From Tabrizicola sp. TH137 (GTDB lineage: Bacteria > Pseudomonadota > Alphaproteobacteria > Rhodobacterales > Rhodobacteraceae): a DNA stretch of 64,000 nucleotides. The stretch spans positions 62,001 through 126,000 of the forward strand of contig NZ_PKRQ01000003.1 in NCBI RefSeq assembly GCF_002855575.1, read 5' to 3'. Both the position numbers and the translations under genes were made by a program. The notes below the pieces were generated by a model, which saw only the letters and a program-made list of their open reading frames with translations, was not told the origin of the DNA and did not search any database. Below are positions 57,561-64,000 of this stretch, in pieces; position 1 is the first letter of the stretch, and every line of letters begins with the position of its first letter.

Positions 57561-59132
57561 TTACGACTTCTGGAACATGGCGAGCATGCGCCGGGTGACC
57601 ATGAAGCCCCCGAAGATGTTGATCCCCGCCATGAAGACCGACAACGCCGCAAGGATGACAACCAGCCAGTTGCCCGACCCGATCTGCATCAGCGCACCAA
57701 GGATGATGATCGACGAAATCGCATTGGTCACCGCCATAAGGGGCGTGTGCAGCGAATGCGACACGTTCCAGATCACCTGCACGCCGACATAGACCGACAG
57801 CACGAAGACGATGAAATGCGACATGAAGCTTGCCGGAGCGTACAGCCCCGCCGCAAGGATCAACCCGCCACCGACCACAAGCATCGCCACCTGATCACGC
57901 GTCTGCTTCTTGAAGGCAGCCGCCTCCTGCGCCCGCTTCTCCTCGGGCGTCAGTTCCTTCGGCTTCTCCTTGGGCTTGGCCGCCGCGATAGCCGCGATCT
58001 TCGGCGGCGGCGGCGGATAGGTCACCGCGCCCTCATGCGCCACGGTCGCGCCGCGGATCACGTCATCCTCCATGTTGTGGTGGATCACGCCGTCCTTCTT
58101 GGGCGTCAGGTCCGTCAGCATGTGGCGGATATTGGTGGCATAAAGCGTCGAGGCCTGCGCCGCCATCCGGCTGGGGAAATCGGTGTAACCCACGACGGTC
58201 ACGCCGTTTTCCGTGACGATCTTCTGATCCGGCACCGTCAGGTCGCAGTTCCCGCCGCGTTCGGCGGCAAGGTCCACGATGACCGACCCGCGCTTCATCA
58301 TCTTGACCATGTCCTCGGTCCACAGCTTCGGCGCGGGCCGGCCGGGGATCAGGGCGGTGGTGATGACGATGTCCATCTCGGGCGCAAGCTCGCGGAACTT
58401 CGCCAATTGCTTCTCGCGGAACTCGGGGGAGGACGGGGCCGCATAGCCCCCCGTCGCAGCGCCATCCTGCGTCTGTTCGAATTCGAGGAAGACGAAATTC
58501 GCCCCCATCGATTCGATCTGCTCGGCCACTTCGGGCCGCACGTCGAAGGCATGCACGATCGCACCCAGGGACACGCTGGTCCCGATCGCCGCAAGCCCCG
58601 CCACGCCCGCACCGACGATCAGAACCTTGGCCGGGGGCACCTTGCCCGCCGCCGTCACCTGCCCCGTGAAGAAGCGGCCGAAATTGTTGCCCGCCTCGAT
58701 CACCGCGCGATAACCCGCGATATTGGCCATCGACGACAGCGCATCCATCTTCTGCGCGCGGGAAATCCGCGGCACCATGTCCATGGCAACGACCGTCGCG
58801 CCGGCATCCGCCACCTGCTTCAGCAGGGCCTCGTTCTGCGCCGGCCAGAAGAAGGAAATCAGCGTCTGCCCCTTCTTCAGCAGCGCCGCTTCCGACGCTT
58901 CGGGTCCGCGCACCTTCACCACCACATCCGCCGCCGCGAAGACGGCCTTCGCATCCGGCAGCACTTCGGCCCCCGCCGCGCGATAGGCCTCGTCCGAGAA
59001 CCCGGCCTTCGCCCCGGCCCCGGCCTCGATCACGCTCGTATGGCCCAGCTTGGCCAGCGCCTGAACCGAATCGGGCGTCATCGCCACCCGGTTCTCACCC
59101 TCGAAAATCTCTCTCGGTGCCCCGATCTTCAC
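57561..59132 (-). CDS. pntA: NAD(P) transhydrogenase subunit alpha
   Basis: 523 residues. The N-terminal AlaDH/PNT domain is [20 protein letters not shown], the NAD-binding fold [20 protein letters not shown], then a proline-rich linker ([18 protein letters not shown]) and C-terminal membrane helices ([19 protein letters not shown]). It is a fused single alpha subunit as in E. coli, unlike the split form of Rhodospirillum rubrum. First gene of the pntAB operon; the 131-bp space upstream holds its promoter, not localised. Confidence 0.97.
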   Translation of the reverse strand: MKIGAPREIFEGENRVAMTPDSVQALAKLGHTSVIEAGAGAKAGFSDEAYRAAGAEVLPDAKAVFAAADVVVKVRGPEASEAALLKKGQTLISFFWPAQNEALLKQVADAGATVVAMDMVPRISRAQKMDALSSMANIAGYRAVIEAGNNFGRFFTGQVTAAGKVPPAKVLIVGAGVAGLAAIGTSVSLGAIVHAFDVRPEVAEQIESMGANFVFLEFEQTQDGAATGGYAAPSSPEFREKQLAKFRELAPEMDIVITTALIPGRPAPKLWTEDMVKMMKRGSVIVDLAAERGGNCDLTVPDQKIVTENGVTVVGYTDFPSRMAAQASTLYATNIRHMLTDLTPKKDGVIHHNMEDDVIRGATVAHEGAVTYPPPPPKIAAIAAAKPKEKPKELTPEEKRAQEAAAFKKQTRDQVAMLVVGGGLILAAGLYAPASFMSHFIVFVLSVYVGVQVIWNVSHSLHTPLMAVTNAISSIIILGALMQIGSGNWLVVILAALSVFMAGINIFGGFMVTRRMLAMFQKS

Positions 59133-59263
59133 GCTATTTCCCCCGGTTTACGCTGCGGGTGCAGCAATTCGCTCTTTCTGACCGCGCCTTTACCACTGCG
59201 CAAGAATATTTCAAATCCCCGACGAACATCTTTTCGTCCATTGCCCAACCACCACGTTTCTCC

Positions 59264-59710
59264 TCACAGCCACCGCCGCACCCGCGCCGCCCAGACGTCG
59301 AAGGCCGCCCCGAACCCGGCGCGCAGCCGCGCCTCTTCCTCCAGGATGAACCGGTCCCGGATCACCCTCATGAACAAAGGCACCAGAAGCAGGCCCACCG
59401 GCACATCCAGCCACAGGATCGCCGCCAGCAGAAAGGCGACATCGCCCAGATAGATCGGATTGCGCGACAGGCCAAAAACCCCCGTCGTGACCAGAGCCGT
59501 CGCCGCACGATGCGGGATCACCGTCGTCCGCGCCCGCCCCATCTCCCACAACGCCCCGGCAAAAAGCCCCGCGCCCATCACCCCGAACACCGCCGCCAGC
59601 AAATCCCCCGTCCCCCCGAACAGCGGCATAGGCAACAGCCGATCCAGCAGCCAGACGGCCCCGATGAAAGCCATCAGCCAGACAGGCGGCAGATCGACGA
59701 CTTTCGGCAC
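59264..59710 (-). CDS. Isoprenylcysteine carboxyl methyltransferase (ICMT)-like membrane methyltransferase
   Basis: 148 residues with about four membrane helices. The SAM-binding signature is GVFGLSRNPIYLGD and the C-terminus has RDRFILEEEARLRAGFGAAF followed by VRRWL, the pattern of ICMT/PEMT-fold enzymes. The substrate is unknown. No ATG fits; GTG at 59710 gives MPKVVDLPPVW, with AAGGGA upstream. The longer frame upstream is not supported. It is divergent from kynU. Confidence 0.8.
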   Translation of the reverse strand: MPKVVDLPPVWLMAFIGAVWLLDRLLPMPLFGGTGDLLAAVFGVMGAGLFAGALWEMGRARTTVIPHRAATALVTTGVFGLSRNPIYLGDVAFLLAAILWLDVPVGLLLVPLFMRVIRDRFILEEEARLRAGFGAAFDVWAARVRRWL

Positions 59711-59877
59711 CCGCGCATTCCCTTCCCCTGTCGAACGCCCTTTCTTCCCCGACACTCCGCGAATGGCAAGATGCGATCCTCCCCCAAGGCGGCAGCAGAC
59801 AGCGCGTTGCCCGGACAACAGGCAGTTGTGCCGCCGCGCCGAAGCAGGCATGGAAGGACAGACGAACGGAGACCGCA

Positions 59878-61074
59878 ATGACCACCGACTTCACCGCCAC
59901 CCGCGCCGCCTTCGACCTGCCCGAGGGGATCATCTATCTCGACGGCAATTCCCTCGGCCCGCTGCCGAAGGCCGCCGCCGCCCGCGTCGCCCGCACCGTG
60001 ACCGAGGAATGGGGCAACATGCTCATCACCGGCTGGAACAAGGCCGGCTGGATGGACCAGCCCGCCCGCATCGGCGACCGCATCGCCCGCCTGATCGGCG
60101 CCGAAGCCGGAACCGTGGTCATGGGCGACACGCTGTCGATCAAGGTCTATCAGGCCCTCGCCTCCGCCCTCGAACTCAACCCAACCCGCCGCGTCATCCT
60201 GTCGGATACCGGCAACTTCCCCTCCGATCTCTACATGGCCGATGGCCTCGTCCGCACGCTCGGGAACGGCTACAGCCTCCGCACCGTCGCCCCGGAGGAG
60301 GTGCTCGATGCCATCGACGACAGCGTCGCCGTCACCATGATCACCGAAGTCGATTACCGCACCGGCCGCCGCCACGACATGGCCGCGATCACCGCCAAGG
60401 CCCATGCCATGGGCGCGCTCACCATCTGGGACCTCGCCCATTCCGCAGGCGCGCTGCCGGTCGATCTGGCGGGAGTCGGTGCCGATTTCGCGGTGGGCTG
60501 CACCTACAAATATCTCAATTCCGGCCCCGGCGGCCCCGCCTTCATCTATGTCGCCCCGCGCCATGCCGAAACCGCCCGCCCCGCCCTCTCCGGCTGGCTC
60601 GGCCACGAATCCCCCTTCGCCTTCGACCTTGCCTATCGCCCCGGTCGCGGCATCGAACGGATGCGCGTCGGCACGCCCCCCGTCCTGCAACTTGCCGCAC
60701 TCGAAGCCGCGATGGACATCTGGGATCAGGTCGATATGGCCGATCTCCGCGCCCGCTCCCTCGCCCTCACCGACCGCTTCATCGCCGGGGTGGAAGGCAC
60801 CTGCCCCGACCTCGCCCTCGCCACCCCGCGCGACCATGCCCAGCGCGGCAGTCAGGTCAGCTTCCGCCACCCCGACGGCTATGCCATCATGCAGGCGCTC
60901 ATCGCCGAAGGCGTCATCGGCGATTTCCGCGCCCCGGATATCCTGCGCTTCGGCTTCACCCCGCTCTATATCGGCTTTGACGAGGTGGATCGCGCCGTGG
61001 CCATCCTGGCCCGCATCATGGCGACCCGCGCCTGGGACCGACCCGAATTCAAGACCCGCGCCAAGGTCACCTGA
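59878..61074 (+). CDS. kynU: Kynureninase
   Basis: 398 residues. PLP enzyme cleaving kynurenine to anthranilate and alanine. Motifs: IYLDGNSLGPLPKAAA at the N-terminus, WDLAHSAGALPVDL (PLP-binding Asp) and GCTYKYLNSGPGGPAF (Schiff-base Lys). With kynA downstream it gives two of the three steps of tryptophan to anthranilate. Formamidase (kynB) is not in the window. Confidence 0.96.
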   Translation: MTTDFTATRAAFDLPEGIIYLDGNSLGPLPKAAAARVARTVTEEWGNMLITGWNKAGWMDQPARIGDRIARLIGAEAGTVVMGDTLSIKVYQALASALELNPTRRVILSDTGNFPSDLYMADGLVRTLGNGYSLRTVAPEEVLDAIDDSVAVTMITEVDYRTGRRHDMAAITAKAHAMGALTIWDLAHSAGALPVDLAGVGADFAVGCTYKYLNSGPGGPAFIYVAPRHAETARPALSGWLGHESPFAFDLAYRPGRGIERMRVGTPPVLQLAALEAAMDIWDQVDMADLRARSLALTDRFIAGVEGTCPDLALATPRDHAQRGSQVSFRHPDGYAIMQALIAEGVIGDFRAPDILRFGFTPLYIGFDEVDRAVAILARIMATRAWDRPEFKTRAKVT

Positions 61075-61202
61075 TGCCCCGCCCCGCCGCCCAGCAGCGT
61101 TCTTCGCGCCATCCGCTCTGCCGCCCGGCAGGCTGGATCGCGCTCTGGCGGCGCATCGGCAATCTCTCGGTCCAGAATGGAAGGGACCACCGCTCTCCCT
61201 GA
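61074..61202 (+). CDS. Possible 42-residue coupled ORF between kynU and kynA
   Basis: An ATG overlaps the kynU stop (TGATG) and opens a frame of 42 codons to TGA at 61200-61202, ending ...GRDHRSP. It contains GWIALWRRIGNLSVQ, which could be an amphipathic helix. It may only be spacer sequence; coupling at the stop codon is the only argument for translation. No domain is recognised. Confidence 0.2.
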   Translation: MPRPAAQQRSSRHPLCRPAGWIALWRRIGNLSVQNGRDHRSP

Positions 61203-61226
61203 TCCCCCCAACCCAAGGAGAACGAG

Positions 61227-62066
61227 ATGACCGATACCCCCTTCGACCCGTCCCGCGATGGCGCGCAAATGTCCTTCGACGGCCGTATGTCCTATGGCGA
61301 CTACCTCCAGATCGACCGCATTCTGGGCGCGCAGCATTGCCTGACCGATGCCCATGACGAACTCCTCTTCATCATCCAGCACCAGACCTCCGAACTCTGG
61401 ATGCGCCTCGCCCTGCATGAACTCGATGCCGCGCGCCGCTGCCTCGATGACGACCGCGCGCCCGAAGCCTTCAAGATGCTCGCCCGCGTCGCCCGCATCT
61501 TCGAACAGCTCAACTCCGCCTGGGACGTGCTGCGCACCATGACGCCATCGGATTACTCGCGCTTCCGCGATGATCTGGGCCAGTCCTCCGGCTTCCAGAG
61601 CTGGCAATACCGCCTGATCGAATTCGCCGTCGGCAACCGCAATCAGGCCATGCTCAAACCCCATGCCCACCGCCCTGACATTCTGGCAAGGCTTCAGGCG
61701 GAACTCGCCCGCCCCTCGCTCTATGACGCGGCCCTCGCCCATGTCGCGCGCTTGGGCCTGCCCGTCCCGCTGGCCATCCTGACCCGGGACCCCTCCCATT
61801 CCTGGACGGCCGATGACGGCGTCCGCGCCATGTGGGAACAGGTCTATCGCGATCCTGCGCGCCACTGGCAGGCCTATGAACTGGCCGAGAAACTGGTGGA
61901 TTTCGAGGATTACTTCCGCCGCTGGCGGTTCAACCACGTCACCACTGTCGAACGGGTGATCGGCTTCAAGCGCGGCACGGGCGGCACGTCGGGTGTGTCC
62001 TATCTGCGACGGATGCTCGAAGTCCAGCTTTTCCCCGAGCTTTGGCAGGTCCGAACCACCCTTTGA
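61227..62066 (+). CDS. kynA: Tryptophan 2,3-dioxygenase
   Basis: 279 residues. Haem enzyme that opens the indole ring of tryptophan, first step of the kynurenine route. Core segments: [60 protein letters not shown] and [20 protein letters not shown], the last with the proximal haem His. AAGGAG lies 7 nt before the ATG. Length is as in other bacterial TDOs. Confidence 0.97.
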   Translation: MTDTPFDPSRDGAQMSFDGRMSYGDYLQIDRILGAQHCLTDAHDELLFIIQHQTSELWMRLALHELDAARRCLDDDRAPEAFKMLARVARIFEQLNSAWDVLRTMTPSDYSRFRDDLGQSSGFQSWQYRLIEFAVGNRNQAMLKPHAHRPDILARLQAELARPSLYDAALAHVARLGLPVPLAILTRDPSHSWTADDGVRAMWEQVYRDPARHWQAYELAEKLVDFEDYFRRWRFNHVTTVERVIGFKRGTGGTSGVSYLRRMLEVQLFPELWQVRTTL

Positions 62067-62159
62067 CGCTTTGACGCATGGCCGCCCGCTGGTTAGGATG
62101 GGAACAAGACATCCCGGCAGGGCGACCTCGCCCTGCGCCCACTCATGGACCACCGATTT

Positions 62160-63023
62160 ATGCGCGCCCCTTTCCTTGCCATCCTCAAGACCTTTGCCGC
62201 TGTCGGCCTGATCGCCCTGCTCTCCGCCTGCGTCCAGCAAGGCGGCACTGCCGTCCCAAAGGCCAAACCCGGCGAACCGAAAGAGGTGCAGGGGGCCTAT
62301 CTGGCGACCAAGGACGCCAATATCGACATTCCCGCCCTCCCGGTCGAGGAAATCCCCCAGCAGTTCCGCCGCCAGTCGGTCTATTTCGAAACCGCCGAAG
62401 CGCCCGGAACCATCATCATCAACCCTTCCCAGCGCGTGCTGCATTATGTGACGGGCAAGAACCAGGCGATCCGCTACGGCATCTCGGTCGGCCGCGCAGG
62501 CTTTGAATGGGCCGGCACCGCCATCGTCAGCGAAAAGAAACCCTGGCCGACCTGGACGCCGCCGCCGGAAATGATCGCCCGTGACCCGAAACTCGCCAAA
62601 TGGGAAAAGGGCCAGCCCGGCGGTCCGACCAACCCGCTCGGTGCCCGCGCCATCTACCTCACCACCAACGGGGTGGATTACGGCTATCGCATCCACGGCA
62701 CGCCGGAATGGCGCTCCATCGGGCGCAACGCCTCGTCCGGCTGCATCCGCATGATCAATCAGGACGTGATCGACCTCTACAACCGCCTTCAGGGTGGCGA
62801 AAAGGTCGTGGTCCTCACCCGCGATGGGCAATATCCGACGCGGCTGATCCTGCCGCCGCCGCAGCCGGTCAAGAAGGTGGAACCCGTCGTCGTGCCCGCG
62901 GCCATGCCGGCCTTCAACCCGCTTCTGCAAGGCGTGCCTGCCGCGCTTCAGGCTCCGGCAACCACGACGCCCACCACCACGGCACCGGCCACGACGACGA
63001 CCACAACCACGTCGGGCGGCTGA
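62160..63023 (+). CDS. L,D-transpeptidase lipoprotein (YkuD domain)
   Basis: 287 residues. Signal peptide with lipobox LLSAC (Cys24), then a YkuD domain with the catalytic motif IHGTPEWRSIGRNASSGCIRM (His, Ser, nucleophile Cys, Arg). It should cross-link peptidoglycan or anchor proteins to it. The C-terminus is a Thr/Pro/Ala-rich tail (PATTTPTTTAPATTT). ATG at 62145 is an alternative start; neither has a clear ribosome site. A strong terminator follows. Confidence 0.92.
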   Translation: MRAPFLAILKTFAAVGLIALLSACVQQGGTAVPKAKPGEPKEVQGAYLATKDANIDIPALPVEEIPQQFRRQSVYFETAEAPGTIIINPSQRVLHYVTGKNQAIRYGISVGRAGFEWAGTAIVSEKKPWPTWTPPPEMIARDPKLAKWEKGQPGGPTNPLGARAIYLTTNGVDYGYRIHGTPEWRSIGRNASSGCIRMINQDVIDLYNRLQGGEKVVVLTRDGQYPTRLILPPPQPVKKVEPVVVPAAMPAFNPLLQGVPAALQAPATTTPTTTAPATTTTTTTSGG

Positions 63024-63042
63024 CCCGCGCTCCGGAATGCAC

Positions 63043-63076
63043 AAGGGCCGCTGCGGCATCCCGCAGCGGCCCTTTT
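63043..63076. terminator. Intrinsic terminator between convergent genes
   Basis: AAGGGCCGCTGCGG (63043-63056) pairs with CCGCAGCGGCCCTT (63061-63074) across CATC, followed by TT on the plus strand. It ends the L,D-transpeptidase transcript and may also stop the opposite strand. Confidence 0.9.
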
Positions 63077-63092
63077 CCATTCCGGCCCGACC

Positions 63093-63782
63093 TCAGGCCA
63101 GCCAGCGATCGTAATCCGCCACCAGCAGATGCTTCGGCGCGACATCCTCCTCGATCTCCGAAAACCGGCCGATCTTCTTCGAGACGAAAACGTTGTCGGT
63201 CACGTCATCATTCACCGTGGACACTTCGCCGATCAGCACATCGCCCCCCTCTCCCCAGAAGGCATGCCAATCCCCCGGCAGCAGCGTCACGCTCTCGCCC
63301 GGCGACAAAAGCAGCACATCGCCGCCCTTGAAGGGGCGCGGCACGCCATCGCAATAGACCACCCCGCCCTGCGTCTCGGAAAAGGACCCGTCCGGGTTCG
63401 ATCCGTTCAGCCGCACCGCCAGCTTCGCGCCGCCGCGATTGATGATGTCCTCGGCCTTGATCACATGGGTATGGCAGGGGGAATGCTGATCCTTCCGCGA
63501 AATCAACAGCTTCTCGGCATAGCACATGCCGCCCCCGCGTTGCAGGTCCGCCAGCTTGCCATTCCGCAGCGTGAACAGGAACAGCCCCAGCTCGTCAAAG
63601 GCCCCCTGCCCGTAATCGGTGATGTCCCACCCCATCCGCGCGGTGATGATCGCCTGCGCATCGCCCTTCTTCGCCTTGAACTCCTCCGGCGACCAATAGG
63701 CGAAGGGCGGCAGGACAAAGCCGTAATGACGGATCATCTCATCCGCCGCCGCCATGACCTCGTTGATGCGCGACCGTTTCAT
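63093..63782 (-). CDS. D-lyxose/D-mannose isomerase-like cupin protein
   Basis: 229 residues. A cupin fold with metal ligands in HSPCHTHVIKAEDI and LLPGDWHAFWGEGGDVLIGE, plus MKRSRINEVMAAADEMIRHY at the N-terminus. These fit bacterial D-lyxose isomerases (interconverting aldose and ketose, often with Mn2+). The start is MKRSRINE. It may belong with sugar genes beyond the right edge; none are visible here. Confidence 0.85.
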   Translation of the reverse strand: MKRSRINEVMAAADEMIRHYGFVLPPFAYWSPEEFKAKKGDAQAIITARMGWDITDYGQGAFDELGLFLFTLRNGKLADLQRGGGMCYAEKLLISRKDQHSPCHTHVIKAEDIINRGGAKLAVRLNGSNPDGSFSETQGGVVYCDGVPRPFKGGDVLLLSPGESVTLLPGDWHAFWGEGGDVLIGEVSTVNDDVTDNVFVSKKIGRFSEIEEDVAPKHLLVADYDRWLA

Positions 63783-63814
63783 CCCGTCCTCCCCCGTGAA
63801 ACCGTTTCCACCAT

Positions 63815-64000
63815 CTAGACCGATGGCCTTTCCGCCAACAAGGCCGTTCTGCGCCAGAACCGCACCGTCAGCGCCGCCCCGGCCCCTGCCAGCGCAAGGA
63901 TATAACCCGCCCAGATGCCCGAAGGCCCCATGCCGCCCCAATGCGCCAGCATATAGCCCAGCGGCAGCGCCACCGGCCAATAGGCGATGGCCGACACCAT
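63815..64000 (-). CDS. MATE-family efflux transporter, C-terminal fragment (5' end outside the window)
   Basis: 62 codons are visible. WPVALPLGYMLAHWGGMGPSGIWAGYILALAGAGAALTVRFW, here split by hydrophobic helices, matches the last two helices of MATE (NorM/DinF) transporters, where GPSGIWAGY is typical. The gene begins beyond the right edge. It ends with the stop at 63815, 32 bp after the isomerase start. Confidence 0.7.
   Translation of the reverse strand: MVSAIAYWPVALPLGYMLAHWGGMGPSGIWAGYILALAGAGAALTVRFWRRTALLAERPSV

Noticed and set aside
63093-64000. A sugar-utilisation cluster at the right edge
   Set aside because: Only one isomerase-like gene and a transporter fragment are visible; not enough to claim a pathway.

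Overview
The window is high-GC alphaproteobacterial chromosome, almost certainly from the family Rhodobacteraceae (Rhodobacter/Tabrizicola/Gemmobacter-like). The support is the complex I operon order with many small extra genes between the nuo genes, the nuoN-birA-coaX-rnj tail, and the codon use. I see no prophage, integrase, transposase, CRISPR array or rRNA. There is one tRNA gene (Cys).

Layout. 1-4.9 kb: the 5' part of a large secreted animal-type haem peroxidase with RTX repeats (minus strand), facing a NarL/FixJ response regulator (plus strand); both have near-copies of the same 150-bp upstream region. 4.9-10.2 kb: tRNA-Cys, an SDR-family protein, prfC, a PepSY-type membrane protein and a DEAD-box helicase. 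10.2-31.6 kb: one minus-strand superoperon, nuoA to nuoN (all 14 complex I subunits) with nine additional small genes, continuing into birA, coaX and RNase J. 31.9-34.4 kb: creA, a DegT-type PLP enzyme and a phosphoglycolate phosphatase. 34.5-41.2 kb: a plus-strand run of glmU, glmS, a DNA alkylation repair protein, an Hsp70-like ATPase, an M20 amidohydrolase and a DUF1304 protein. 41.2-47.7 kb (minus): cydAB, moaA, a FAD amine oxidoreductase and argE. 47.9-53.7 kb (plus): a five-gene peptide ABC importer. 53.7-59.7 kb (minus): DUF6544, DUF3422, pntB-pntA and an ICMT-like methyltransferase. 59.9-63.0 kb (plus): kynU, kynA and an L,D-transpeptidase lipoprotein. 63.1-64.0 kb (minus): a D-lyxose isomerase-like protein and the C-terminal end of a MATE transporter.

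How the genes fit together. Much of the window is respiratory energy metabolism: proton-pumping NADH dehydrogenase, a bd-type quinol oxidase and proton-translocating transhydrogenase. Cell-envelope precursor synthesis (glmU/glmS) and remodelling (L,D-transpeptidase), tryptophan degradation (kynA/kynU) and peptide uptake make up most of the rest.

The most unusual signals are the twin promoters at the left end, the guest genes and hairpin-filled spacer inside the nuo operon, AT-rich perfect palindromes centred on CGTACG between convergent genes, and an exact 12-bp repeat array upstream of cydAB. All positions, alignments and motif calls were made by eye, without database searches.
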